Origin: Aestuariimicrobium ganziense
GTDB lineage: Bacteria > Actinomycetota > Actinomycetes > Propionibacteriales > Propionibacteriaceae
Length of the DNA stretch: 64,000 nt
Direction of reading: 5' to 3'
NCBI RefSeq assembly: GCF_015352975.1
Contig: NZ_JACYIZ010000003.1
Location: 124,001 to 188,000, forward strand
The notes under the pieces were generated by a model, which did not search any database, was not told the origin of the DNA, and worked only from the letters and a program-made list of their open reading frames with translations. The position numbers were made by a program, and so were the translations under genes. Each line of letters begins with the position of its first letter. The first letter of the stretch is position 1. Below, one piece after another: positions 47,055-56,054 of this stretch.

Positions 47055-48223
47055 ACCGGTGGCGCTCCGATCGCCTGCCCACCCCTGACATCGCCCGCGG
47101 CTTCATGCTGCTGCTGATCGCCCTGGCCAATGTCGAGAGTTGGACCTCGGCGGCCTCGGCGGCGATCGACCGGCTCGACCTGGCCGACCGGGTGTGGCTG
47201 GTGCTGCGCACCGGCTTCGTCGACACCCGCTCGTACCCGCTGTTCACGTTTCTGATCGGCTTCGGGCTGGCGGTGATGTCGCGGCGCTGGCCGGCGGCGG
47301 TGCTCAGGCGACGTGGCTGGTGGATGATCGCCTTCGGTGCGATGCACGCGCTCGTGTTCCCCGCCGACATCCTCGGTGGCTACGGCTTCGTGGTGGTGTT
47401 GTTCGCAGGTGCCGTGGTCGCGCGCCGCAAGCGAGTGTTGGGAGTTTTCGCGATCGTGACCGGGTTGGTGGCCCTGGTGGTCAGTGGATCGCAGAGCAGT
47501 TCGGCCGGCTTCCTCGACGGACTGACCTTCCTGGGCGGTTGGCCGGTGGGCTACCTGGTGCTCTGGGCGACGGCCTCGGCCGGGGGCCCGTGGTTCACCT
47601 GGACGATCGCCACGATGGTGCTCGGCATCGTCGCCGCGGACCGCGGTTGGCTGGCCGACGTTGGACGACATCGCGTCCGGTTCGCCGTGGGCGCCGCGGC
47701 CGGGCTGGGGCTGGGGTTCCTGCTGTCGCTGCCGGTGGGGCTGAGGTTGGCGGGCTGGATGCCCGGCGGTGACGACCACCCGTGGTGGGCGGCCGCGCTG
47801 AACTCGGTCGGCAGCCCGCTGTCGTCGTTCGGGTGGGTGTGCTTCGCGGCGGTGCTGGCCGCGCGGGTCCCTCGTCCGACGGGGCTGCTGACGGCGACCG
47901 GACGACGGTCGCTCACGGTCTACCTCAGCCAGTCGGTGCTGTTCCTGCTGGTGTTCGGCGCGGCGCGACTGCTGGGTGTCATCGACTGGTTCAGCCCGTG
48001 GCGGGCGGCCGTGGTCGCGGTGCTGGCGTGGTTGGTGCTGGCGTGGGGCTGCCGGGCATTGGCGACACGGGACGAACCGGGTCCGCTCGACCACCTGCTG
48101 CGGGTGGCGTTCAGACCACCAGCAGCGCTACCACCGACACCAGCAGTGTGGAGGCCACCTCACCAAAGCCCGCCTGTTTCGGGGTGGGGGCGAACCGGGG
48201 CACCACCGCCGCGCGGACGGTGA
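47051..48223 (+). CDS. DUF418 family membrane protein
   Basis: A 390-residue integral membrane protein of about ten helices. The DUF418 start (TPDIARGFMLLLIALAN) and C-terminal GPLDHLLR are present. After that motif, where the family usually ends within about ten residues, the frame runs on 35 more residues as a Pro-rich tail antisense to the next gene, so the original stop may be lost. ATGA overlap with treZ. Function unknown. Confidence 0.8.
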   Translation: MNRWRSDRLPTPDIARGFMLLLIALANVESWTSAASAAIDRLDLADRVWLVLRTGFVDTRSYPLFTFLIGFGLAVMSRRWPAAVLRRRGWWMIAFGAMHALVFPADILGGYGFVVVLFAGAVVARRKRVLGVFAIVTGLVALVVSGSQSSSAGFLDGLTFLGGWPVGYLVLWATASAGGPWFTWTIATMVLGIVAADRGWLADVGRHRVRFAVGAAAGLGLGFLLSLPVGLRLAGWMPGGDDHPWWAAALNSVGSPLSSFGWVCFAAVLAARVPRPTGLLTATGRRSLTVYLSQSVLFLLVFGAARLLGVIDWFSPWRAAVVAVLAWLVLAWGCRALATRDEPGPLDHLLRVAFRPPAALPPTPAVWRPPHQSPPVSGWGRTGAPPPRGR

Positions 48224-48830
48224 GCAGCGCGAACACCAGGGTCATCCACGGCGAGACGAACCACACACCGATCGCCGACACGGCGTGGAAGAGCACCGAG
48301 GCCCACCACCACCGCTTGTCACCGCGCTCCCGGATGATCGTCTTGACGTAGAACACCGTGCCGACGAAGTACAGCGCCAACACCAGGGCGAGTAGCCAGG
48401 CCTGCGAGAACGGATGGCCGCCGGCGGCGTCGAAGGCGACCACGGTCATCAGGCACGAGCCGGCGGTGGTGGCGATCCCGCTCCACAGCGACCGCTCGTC
48501 CCGGATCGCGCTGGCCACCAACCCCGCGCCCAGCGGAACGATGAACATCGGTGCCCAGGTGACCAATCCCGGCTGCAGGAAGGCCACGAGAAGCCCAAGG
48601 GCGGCGGCGATCGCGCCCCAGACCAGCATCGGGGTGAGGTAGCGGCGCTTGCGGCGTGACTTGAGCCAGACCGTGGTGGCGAAGAAGGCGAAGTAGCCGA
48701 TGATCCAGAACGCTGCCAGCGGCAGGTGGATCCAGCTCAGACCTCCGGCGATCACGCCGACCAGCAGGGGCGCGATGAGCATCGCCCACGCGCCGTGCCA
48801 GTTGGGTATCCACCGAGAGGGTCGTGCCAT
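48111..48830 (-). CDS. YwiC-like membrane protein
   Basis: A 239-residue protein with seven to eight predicted helices and the YwiC-like family start (WIPNWHGAWAMLIAPLLVG) and mid-protein LVTWAPMFIVPLG and RDERSLWSGIA segments. Function unknown. Its 3' end overlaps the DUF418 gene by 113 bases in convergent orientation, which makes the last residues of one of the two proteins doubtful. Confidence 0.82.
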   Translation of the reverse strand: MARPSRWIPNWHGAWAMLIAPLLVGVIAGGLSWIHLPLAAFWIIGYFAFFATTVWLKSRRKRRYLTPMLVWGAIAAALGLLVAFLQPGLVTWAPMFIVPLGAGLVASAIRDERSLWSGIATTAGSCLMTVVAFDAAGGHPFSQAWLLALVLALYFVGTVFYVKTIIRERGDKRWWWASVLFHAVSAIGVWFVSPWMTLVFALLTVRAAVVPRFAPTPKQAGFGEVASTLLVSVVALLVV

Positions 48831-48871
48831 CCCACGAGGTTATCGGGCACCCTCGGGAGTAGGTTCGAGGG

Positions 48872-50308
48872 GTGAGTTCTCGTCCCAACTTGGTGTTCGT
48901 GATGTCGGACGACCACGCGGCCCACGCCATCGGCGCCTACGGCAGCACGGTCAACCAGACCCCGCAGATGGACCGGCTGGCCGCCGAGGGCATGCGGCTC
49001 GACTCGACCTTCTGCACGAACTCGATCTGCTCGCCGTCGCGGGCCACGATCCTGACCGGCGCGTACTCCCACGTCAACGGCGTGCGCGGCATCTTCGAGA
49101 CCTTCGACTACAGGGTCAACACCTTCCCGCAGGTGCTGCAGCAGGCCGGTTACGCCACCGCCCTGTTCGGCAAGTGGCACCTGGGTGTCGATGCGGCCAA
49201 CCACCCGCAGGGCTTCGACGAGTGGCTGATCTTCCCTGACCAGGGCCAGTACCACGACCCCGAGATGATCGGCCCCGGTCCCGACGGCCTCGGCGAGCGG
49301 ACGGTGATCGAGGGCTACGCCACCGACATCGTCACCGACCTGTCGTTGGACTGGTTGTCGCGGGTGCCCGCCGACCAGCCGTTCTGCCTGCTCGTCCACC
49401 ACAAGGCGCCGCACCGGCCGTGGGAGCCGCACCCGCGCCACGCCGACCTCTACCCGCTCGACACCATCCCCGAGCCCGACACCTTGTTCGACGCACACGA
49501 CGGACGAGCCGCCGCCGTGCACACTGCAAGGATGACGATCGCCGACGACCTCACCGTCACCGACGTCAAGGAGGAGTGTCCGCCCGAACTGCTCGGCGAG
49601 GAGCACCGCGTGGAGCGGACGCGGTGGTTCTACCAGCGCTACCTGCGCGACTACCTGCAGTGCATCCAGGCGGTGGACGACTCGGTCGGTCAGATCCTCG
49701 ACGCCCTCCAGGCCCGAGGCGTCGCCGACGACACCGTGGTCGTCTACACCTCTGACCAGGGCTTCTTCCTCGGCGACCACGGCTGGTACGACAAGCGGTT
49801 CATGGCCGACGAGAGCCTGCGGATGCCGATGCTGCTGCGCTGGCCCGCGGTGGTGGCGCCGGGGTCACAGCTGACCACTTCGGTGACCAATGTCGACTTC
49901 GCGGCGACCTTCCTCGAGATCTGCGGGCAGCCAGCGTCCGCACTGGACGCCAACCAGGGACGCTCGTTCCTGCCCATGCTGCGCGGGGAGCAGCCGGGCG
50001 ACTGGGACGAGTCGGTCTACTACCGCTACTGGGAGCACGACGACCCCAGCCACCACGTCTGGGCCCACTACGGCGTCCGTACCCCGACCCACAAACTGAT
50101 CTGCTACTACGCCGACGGCCTCGGGGTGAAGGGCGCCTCGGACGAGGTGTACCCCACGGAGTGGGAGCTGTTCGACCTGGTCGCCGACCCGGCTGAGCTG
50201 GTCAATGTGGCCGACGACCCGGCCCACGCCCAGGTGCGGGCGGAGCTCACCGAGCAGTTGGCCAGGCTGCAGGCGCAGTACCGGGACGAGCCGTACCGGC
50301 CGCGCTGA
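48872..50308 (+). CDS. Sulfatase family protein
   Basis: A 478-residue alkaline-phosphatase-superfamily hydrolase. Metal site MSDDHAAH is at residues 11-18 and the formylglycine motif C-S-P-S-R starts at Cys53, followed by the expected GAYSH. No signal peptide, so it looks cytosolic. GTG start. It may desulfate a sugar or steroid ester. No maturase (formylglycine-generating enzyme) gene is in the window. Confidence 0.88.
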   Translation: MSSRPNLVFVMSDDHAAHAIGAYGSTVNQTPQMDRLAAEGMRLDSTFCTNSICSPSRATILTGAYSHVNGVRGIFETFDYRVNTFPQVLQQAGYATALFGKWHLGVDAANHPQGFDEWLIFPDQGQYHDPEMIGPGPDGLGERTVIEGYATDIVTDLSLDWLSRVPADQPFCLLVHHKAPHRPWEPHPRHADLYPLDTIPEPDTLFDAHDGRAAAVHTARMTIADDLTVTDVKEECPPELLGEEHRVERTRWFYQRYLRDYLQCIQAVDDSVGQILDALQARGVADDTVVVYTSDQGFFLGDHGWYDKRFMADESLRMPMLLRWPAVVAPGSQLTTSVTNVDFAATFLEICGQPASALDANQGRSFLPMLRGEQPGDWDESVYYRYWEHDDPSHHVWAHYGVRTPTHKLICYYADGLGVKGASDEVYPTEWELFDLVADPAELVNVADDPAHAQVRAELTEQLARLQAQYRDEPYRPR

Positions 50309-50875
50309 CTACGTCTGGCGGCGGTGCCACCAGATCGCTCCGGCCAAATGCAGCGCGACCACGCCCACCAGCAGGCTGGGCACCACCCAGGACGGGACTT
50401 CGAGGAGTCGTTCCTCGACCATCGGCGTCTGGGGCGGGGTGCGCTCGGTACCCCGGCCGGTGATCGCCTCCACCTCGGCTCGCTCTACGGCCTGGAGCGG
50501 GCCCGAGCCGGTGCAGGTGTCGACCGTCGGCAGTGGCTGACCGGCCCTGGTGAACAGCAACACTTCCTGTCCGATCGCTGCATCGACGCCGCAACTGGTT
50601 CCTGTGGGGCCGGTGGTGACGGTGAGGAACTCGGGCGGGTCGCCCTTGAAGACGTGGGTCACGGCGACTTTGAGTTCGACCCGGGGATTCGCGCCCATCG
50701 CTCCGCTGTCGCTGCGCTGGCGCACCTCGCCGACGGCCACGACCTCGGCGCCGTCGACCTTCTGCTGCATCGTGTACGGCGGGCAGTCGCAGGCGCAGGC
50801 GGTCTGCACTGGTCCGGCGACCGCCGTGACCAGGGCCATGCCGATCGACAGAACCAGCGTGAGCATCTGCCTCAT
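50309..50875 (-). CDS. TIMP-like secreted protein with C-terminal membrane anchor, copy B
   Basis: A 188-residue exported protein. After a signal peptide ending in ACA, cleavage would leave mature N-terminal C-D-C, followed by GAEVVAVGEV. This matches the C-x-C start and following strand of tissue inhibitors of metalloproteinases, where the N-terminal Cys chelates the protease zinc. Two more cysteines (TSCGVD, DTCTGS) may pair with them. A helix at about 164-184 anchors the C-terminus. ATGA overlap with its paralogue. Confidence 0.68.
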   Translation of the reverse strand: MRQMLTLVLSIGMALVTAVAGPVQTACACDCPPYTMQQKVDGAEVVAVGEVRQRSDSGAMGANPRVELKVAVTHVFKGDPPEFLTVTTGPTGTSCGVDAAIGQEVLLFTRAGQPLPTVDTCTGSGPLQAVERAEVEAITGRGTERTPPQTPMVEERLLEVPSWVVPSLLVGVVALHLAGAIWWHRRQT

Positions 50876-51468
50876 CGGCGGCCCTTGCGTGCCTGGCCCC
50901 TGCGCTGCAGCACCAGTCCCGCCGCGACGACCACGAGCGCGATCACAGCGACGGTGATTGCCGGTGCCCAGTTGCGCTCGGGTTCGGCCACCTCGGGGGT
51001 GGGCAGTGCCGGGGGCGGTGTGACCACCCGTCCTGGGCCGAGCTCACGCAACGCCTCGTCCGCCCGCTCGGTGCCCAGCGCGCTGGTGCCGCCGCACAGG
51101 CTGGCCGTCCACTGGTCGCCGTCCTTGGTGGCGAAGAGCAACACGGTCTGGCCGACCGTGACCTCGAGGCCGCACGAGGCCCCGTTGTCAGCCGTGCGTA
51201 CCTTGACCAACCCCGAGGTCTCGCCCTTGTGGATCTGGGTGACTGCCATCTCGAACTCGGCCTGCTGGGGCCACTCCTTGCTGGTGGCGGGCAGCTGGGC
51301 ACGCGAACGTACCTCGGCCTGCACCACCAGGTCGGCGTCGGCGACGTATTCAGCTGTCGTCCTGGCCGCACACGAACAGGCGCAGGCCAGCGGCGCGCCG
51401 AACACGGCCATCGGGCCCGTCACCAGCAGCGCGAGGGCCAGCGAGAGCACGGCCCGCAGCATCCTCAT
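50872..51468 (-). CDS. TIMP-like secreted protein with C-terminal membrane anchor, copy A
   Basis: A 198-residue paralogue of the next gene. The signal peptide ends in ACA, leaving a mature C-S-C terminus and then ADADLVVQAEV, close to the TIMP consensus. Further cysteines lie in ASCGLEV and SLCGGTS. A helix near residue 168-186 anchors it, followed by a basic tail. Likely a tandem duplication; both copies are intact. Confidence 0.68.
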   Translation of the reverse strand: MRMLRAVLSLALALLVTGPMAVFGAPLACACSCAARTTAEYVADADLVVQAEVRSRAQLPATSKEWPQQAEFEMAVTQIHKGETSGLVKVRTADNGASCGLEVTVGQTVLLFATKDGDQWTASLCGGTSALGTERADEALRELGPGRVVTPPPALPTPEVAEPERNWAPAITVAVIALVVVAAGLVLQRRGQARKGRR

Positions 51469-51484
51469 GGCTCAAGGATGCACC

Positions 51485-52252
51485 TCAGACGACGCGGCGC
51501 AGTCCCATCCGGGTGGCGATGGTGTCGAGCTGACCGCCGACGTGGGTGATCTGGGTGCCCTCGACGGTCAGTTGGCTGGCGTGGTGACTGAGCGCCTCGG
51601 CGACCTGGTCGGTGTGGCGTGACAGGTCGTCCCACTCGATGCCGCGCTCCTCGGCGATCGGACGATCGGCCGGGATCACCTCGTACAACTCCAGGTCGGG
51701 CAGCGACTCCCGCCGCAGCCGCCGCACTGCCAGTTCGGTGGCTTCGCGGGCACGCACGTGGTCGGGGTGGCCGTAGCCGCCGCCGAGGTCGTAGCTGACC
51801 ACGGCGTCAGGACCCACCGACTGCAGCCACACTGCGATGTCGGTGACCACCTCGTCGAGGCTGGCCAGGCTGAAGGCGTTCGCCGGGGCGTCGGTGTCGG
51901 GACCGGCGGTGTTGGGCGTCACCCAACGCATGCCCGAGTCGTGGTAGATCCGGGGTTCGCGACCCTCGGCCCGGGCACCACCCTCGCCGAGGAACACCGG
52001 GCCGGTCGTCCCGAGCGTGCGCAGCGCGCCGCCCAGTTCGTCCAGCCGGTGGCGCACCAGCGCCTCAGGTGTGGTGCCCTCGGGCAGCACCCCGGGGACG
52101 ATCTCGCCCCGCTCGCCGCGGGTGCAGGTGAGCACCGGGCACCTGATGCCGCGTTCGGTGAGGTCGGCGATCAGTGCCCCGGTGGCCAGGGTCTCGTCGT
52201 CGGGATGGGCGTGGACGAAGGCCACGGTGCTGACGTGCGACAACAGGCTCAT
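51485..52252 (-). CDS. mshB: PIG-L family deacetylase, MshB-like
   Basis: A 255-residue zinc deacetylase of mycothiol synthesis, converting GlcNAc-inositol to GlcN-inositol. The PIG-L motif AHPDDE has His16 and Asp19 as metal ligands, and GGYGHPDH supplies the third histidine. It overlaps mshA by ATGA, which supports the pathway assignment; the PIG-L family includes other deacetylases, so MshB rests partly on context. Confidence 0.8.
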   Translation of the reverse strand: MSLLSHVSTVAFVHAHPDDETLATGALIADLTERGIRCPVLTCTRGERGEIVPGVLPEGTTPEALVRHRLDELGGALRTLGTTGPVFLGEGGARAEGREPRIYHDSGMRWVTPNTAGPDTDAPANAFSLASLDEVVTDIAVWLQSVGPDAVVSYDLGGGYGHPDHVRAREATELAVRRLRRESLPDLELYEVIPADRPIAEERGIEWDDLSRHTDQVAEALSHHASQLTVEGTQITHVGGQLDTIATRMGLRRVV

Positions 52253-53469
52253 CGGTGGTGGCCCTCCATGACCTCGCGATAGACGTCGACGAGTTGGCGA
52301 GCCGAGCGCTGCCAGGTGAAGCGGCGAGCGTGGATGCAGGCCACCACGCCCATGTGCTCGAGCCGGGTCTCGTCCTCGAGCAGCAGGGTGATCGCGCGTC
52401 CCCAGTCCTCGGGACGACGCGAGTCCATCAACTGTCCGGTCTCGCCGTGGGCGACCGCCTCGCGCAACCCGCCGGCGGCCGAGGCGATCACCGGTGTGCC
52501 GCTGGCCTCGGACTCCAGCGCGATCAGGCCGAAGGTCTCGGAGTGCGAGGGCACCAGGCTGAGCCGCGCCGAGCGCAGGGCGCGCGCGAGTTCGTCCCGA
52601 CTCAGCGCCCCGGTGAAGGTGACCTGCCCGTCGAGCCCCAGCCGGGGGACGAGGTCGTGCAGTTCGGCGGTGTAGTCGGCGAAGTCCTGGCTGGCCTCGC
52701 CGGCGATCACCAGGTGTGGACGACGCCACTTCTCGACGTGCGCGAGCGCCCGCAGGGCGAGGTCGGGACCCTTGAGCGGTTGCAGCCGCGCAGTGAACAG
52801 GATGAACCCGTTGGGCAGCGGCTCGTCGGTGGGGCGCCAGGGTTCCTCGCCGGGCTGCAGGCGCCGGAAGACCTCGGTGTCGACCCCCGGGGCGACGATG
52901 TGCACCCGGGCGGGGTCGGCGCCGCAGCGGTGGATGACGGTGTGTGCCTCGGCGGTCGAGATGGCCACTACGACGTCGGACTGCTGTGCGGTGAGTCGTT
53001 CACCGGCCACCCGGTGGGGTGACTCGGGAGGCTCGCCGGCCGACAGTGGCGAGTTGGGCAGGGCGGCCACTGAGTGGTAGCTCTGCACGTGGGGAACCCC
53101 CCACTCCTCGGCCACCGGCAGTGCAGCCACCCCCGACATCCAGTGGTGGGAATGCAGGACGTCGGCTGGTGCGAGGGTGCGCAGTCCCTCACGGAACTCG
53201 TCGATGTGCTGGTCGATCTCGCTCTTGGGCAGCTTGGTCAGGGGACCCGCCTTGACCGTGCGCAGGGTCACACCGGGATGCACCTCGAGTTCGTCGGGGT
53301 CGTCGGGGGACGACTTGCGGGTGACCAGGTCGACGGTGTGGCCGAGGTCGGCCAGCGCCTCGGCGGTCTGGCGCTCGACGACGTTCATGCCGCCGGCATC
53401 GCCCGAGCCGGGCACCTCGATCGGCGAGGTGTGCATCGACACGAAGAGAATTCGCAAGGGGCGGTCCAC
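52249..53469 (-). CDS. mshA: D-inositol-3-phosphate glycosyltransferase-like (MshA)
   Basis: A 406-residue GT-B family 4 glycosyltransferase. The N-terminal TSPIEVPGSGDAGGMNVVE segment is the MshA signature, and the C-terminal half contains the LVPSHSETFGLIALESEASG nucleotide-sugar site. MshA adds GlcNAc to inositol phosphate, the first committed mycothiol step. The pair with mshB makes this assignment likely. Several family-typical residues more at the N-terminus exist in other MshA proteins. Confidence 0.85.
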   Translation of the reverse strand: MDRPLRILFVSMHTSPIEVPGSGDAGGMNVVERQTAEALADLGHTVDLVTRKSSPDDPDELEVHPGVTLRTVKAGPLTKLPKSEIDQHIDEFREGLRTLAPADVLHSHHWMSGVAALPVAEEWGVPHVQSYHSVAALPNSPLSAGEPPESPHRVAGERLTAQQSDVVVAISTAEAHTVIHRCGADPARVHIVAPGVDTEVFRRLQPGEEPWRPTDEPLPNGFILFTARLQPLKGPDLALRALAHVEKWRRPHLVIAGEASQDFADYTAELHDLVPRLGLDGQVTFTGALSRDELARALRSARLSLVPSHSETFGLIALESEASGTPVIASAAGGLREAVAHGETGQLMDSRRPEDWGRAITLLLEDETRLEHMGVVACIHARRFTWQRSARQLVDVYREVMEGHHR

Positions 53470-53584
53470 GTGTCGAGCCTAACCAAGTGCCCTGACCACG
53501 GGTGCACTGTTCGTCAGGGGCGGACGCGCCCATGCCCGCGCCGAGTGTCGTTGACACCGCCGGTCGGTGTGGAACGATTCAGGG

Positions 53585-53782
53585 ATGGATCAGCAGGTGC
53601 TTCGCTCCAAGATCATGGGCTGCTGGCTGGGCAAGGCCGCCAGCGGCACGCTCGGCCAGAGTTGTGAGGGCGCCGAAGGGCCGCTCGACTTTCGCCCGGA
53701 CGAGGGCGATGGTGTGGCCGAGTGGGTGATCGGGCTGGCCGAGGTGCCGAGTTACCTGTGGATCCCGGGTGCCTTCAGCTGA
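53585..53782 (+). pseudogene. ADP-ribosylglycohydrolase-family N-terminal remnant
   Basis: A 65-codon frame. The first 40 residues (RSKIMGCWLGKAASGTLGQ, GAEGPLDF) match the start of sugar-operon-type ADP-ribosylglycohydrolases (GCWLGKAVGGTLG pattern). It then runs into an unrelated short stretch and a stop. The normal family length is above 300 residues, so nearly all of it is deleted. Confidence 0.65.
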
Positions 53783-53813
53783 ACCCCGGAGTCTGAATTC
53801 CCGCCAACCCCTT

Positions 53814-53831
53814 GCTGAACGTTCATTCAGC
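53814..53831. promoter_or_regulatory. Palindromic operator-like site
   Basis: The sequence contains the perfect palindrome TGAACGTTCA inside a GCTGAA / TTCAGC pair of arms. It is AT-rich against its surroundings and 140 bases before the secreted esterase start. TetR-like regulators bind sites of this type; no TetR gene is near. Confidence 0.4.
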
Positions 53832-53971
53832 ATCAATGATGGTGTCACGCGATGGTCAAGGCCGGTGCGCTGGGCGTCAGCCCCTCACCGGTCCCCTCCG
53901 CCGCGGTGGCGCATCGGAGCCTCCGGCGGTCGAGTCACACCGATGAAGATCAAGACAGAGGAGTCTTATCA

Positions 53972-55219
53972 ATGTCGCATCCCTTCAGCCGGCGCTCCCT
54001 GATTGGCGCCGCAGTTGCAGTTCCGGCCGTCATCGGCCTCCCCGCCGTGGCAGCCTCGGCCGCCACGTCGGTCAAGTTCACCCTCAACGCTGTGACCCTT
54101 GACGGCGGCGAGCAGGTCGTCTCGCTCACCCTGCACACCTCGTCGATCAAGCCGATCGACGTCAAGGCGCTCAAGGCGTCGCAGTTCTCGGTGCACGTCT
54201 CGGCAACCCTTCCTGCCGGCGCTCCCGGGGGGCTGGCATTCGGACCCTATGAAGGCCCGCGCAAGGTCACCGGTGTCACCGTCGACAACCGCGGCAACAT
54301 CGTGCTCGCGCTCGAGTCGGGCCCCACCGCTGTCGGTGCCGGCACCCTGGCCTACGTGCTCGCTGGTGGCCGCAACTGGGCGATGGACCTCGACTACACC
54401 ATCACCCTGAGCAGCCCGATCAAGCTCAAGAACGGCCGCACGGTCAAGGTCGACAGCTTCGTGCAGGGCGACCTGGTCAACCCCGAGGTCGACGCCTACA
54501 GCTACCACCAGGTGGCCGGCGGTCTCGAGTACCGGCTGTTCAAGCCCACCCAGGGTGGCGGCAAGGAACGCTCCACCGGCAAGGGGCATCGTCCGCTGGT
54601 CGTGTGGCTGCACGGTGGCGGCGAAGGCGCCGCTTCGGGCGCGGCCGACAACAACGAGAGCCAGCTGCGCGCCAACCGCGGTGCCCTGGGCTACTCCACC
54701 CCCGAGGCGCAGAAGATCTTCAAGGGCGCCTACGTCGTCGCTCCGCAGGCCACTGATGCGTGGATGAGCGACGGCGATCGCTACGCCCCGATGATCAAGG
54801 CCGTGATCGACGAGGTCGTCGCCAAGTACCCGATCGATCCCGATCAGATTCATGTGCTCGGCTGCAGCAACGGTGGCTACATGAGCCTGAAGATGACCGT
54901 CGAGTACCCGGACTTCTTCGCGTCCTCGGTGCCGATCTGCCCCGGTGCCGGACCGAACTTCTTCTCCGACGCCGAACTGGCCGGCATCACCACGCCGACC
55001 TGGCTGGTGCACTCCAAGGACGACGACGTCCTGCCGTGGGAGCTGAACTCCGGCCGTGCGCACGCACTGATCAAGGACTCGATCCTGACCTTGTACGACC
55101 ACGTCATCTGGAACGGTCACCAGTACTCGGGCCACTGGTCGTGGATCTACGTCGCCCACAACGACCCGTCGCACAACGGCCAGCACCTCTGGCAGTGGCA
55201 GGCCGCCCAGAGGGCCTGA
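53972..55219 (+). CDS. Secreted alpha/beta hydrolase (PHB depolymerase/feruloyl esterase-like)
   Basis: A 415-residue secreted esterase. The N-terminus has SRRSLIGAA, a Tat-like twin arginine, with cleavage after ASAA near residue 31. A beta-rich N-terminal domain (to about 165) precedes the hydrolase with WLHGGGEG and the nucleophile motif GCSNGGY, Asp in SKDDDV, and His in NGHQYSGH. AGAGGAG precedes the ATG. Probably cleaves ester groups of plant or storage polymers outside the cell; substrate not determinable. Confidence 0.83.
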   Translation: MSHPFSRRSLIGAAVAVPAVIGLPAVAASAATSVKFTLNAVTLDGGEQVVSLTLHTSSIKPIDVKALKASQFSVHVSATLPAGAPGGLAFGPYEGPRKVTGVTVDNRGNIVLALESGPTAVGAGTLAYVLAGGRNWAMDLDYTITLSSPIKLKNGRTVKVDSFVQGDLVNPEVDAYSYHQVAGGLEYRLFKPTQGGGKERSTGKGHRPLVVWLHGGGEGAASGAADNNESQLRANRGALGYSTPEAQKIFKGAYVVAPQATDAWMSDGDRYAPMIKAVIDEVVAKYPIDPDQIHVLGCSNGGYMSLKMTVEYPDFFASSVPICPGAGPNFFSDAELAGITTPTWLVHSKDDDVLPWELNSGRAHALIKDSILTLYDHVIWNGHQYSGHWSWIYVAHNDPSHNGQHLWQWQAAQRA

Positions 55220-55240
55220 CCAACTGAGCAGTACTGACCA

Positions 55241-55275
55241 CATCGTGCCCCGGGGGGATTCCTCGGGGCACGATG
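55241..55275. terminator. Strong hairpin between esterase and epimerase genes
   Basis: CATCGTGCCCCGGGG pairs with CCTCGGGGCACGATG around a GGATT loop; the single mismatch becomes a G-U pair in RNA. It begins 22 bases after the esterase stop and ends two bases before the first GTG of the epimerase, so it acts as terminator or could hide that start. Confidence 0.8.
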
Positions 55276-55280
55276 GTGTG

Positions 55281-56054
55281 GTGACCACGACAAGGCTTGC
55301 CGCGGCGGAGAAGTCGCTGCCCGGTGAGACGCTCGCCGACAAGTGGGCCTTCGTCCAGCAGGTTGGCCTCGACGGCATCGAACTGGCCGGGACGAGGGCG
55401 CTGCTCGGCCGCGCGGACGAACTCGCCCGTGCCCGTGACGCAGGAGTGGTGGTCAGCTCGGCGGTGGCCGGCACCGGCACCTTCCTCGGTGACCCCGACC
55501 CGGAGCGTCGTCGCGCCGCGATCGACGACCTCAAGGGGTTGCTCACGATCGTGGGACTGGCCGGCGGTGTGGGCGTGGTCGCGCCGCACAGCTTCGGCAT
55601 CGCCAGCCTGCGGATGCCCCCGTTCACCGCTCCGGTGCCGCGCGAGGTGGCCCGGACGAACCTGGTCGAGGCCCTGCGTGAGGTCGCAGAGCACGCCGCC
55701 GAGCGCCACGTGATGGTGCTGTTGGAACCGCTGAACCGCTACGAGGACTGGTTGCTCAACACCCTCGACGACGCGGCGTCGGCCATCGACGAGGTCGACT
55801 CACCTGGTGTGGGTCTGGTCGCCGACACCTTCCACATGTCGATCGAGGAGGCCTCGCTCGGTGAGGCGCTCAGACGCAACGCGCGCCACCTCGTCCACCT
55901 GCAACTGGCCGACAGCAACAGGCTCGAGCCCGGTGCCGGGCACCTGGACTGGCGAGAGGTGCTGACCACGCTCGATGACCTGGGATACGACGGCTGGCTG
56001 GCGATGGAGTGCCGGCTGTCGGACGATCCGGCGCGGGTGCTGTGTTCAATGAGG
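55281..56054 (+). CDS. Sugar phosphate isomerase/epimerase, C-terminus disrupted
   Basis: TIM-barrel isomerase/epimerase with recognisable metal-site segments (VLLEPLNRYEDW, VADTFHMS, LDDLGYDGWLAMEC). The homology ends abruptly at DPARVL near 56040, where the family has about ten to fifteen more residues. The frame then continues through the next gene in the wrong phase to 56234, so the true stop codon is lost. GTG codons at 55278 and 55281 sit beside a hairpin; start uncertain. Catalytic residues remain. Confidence 0.68.
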
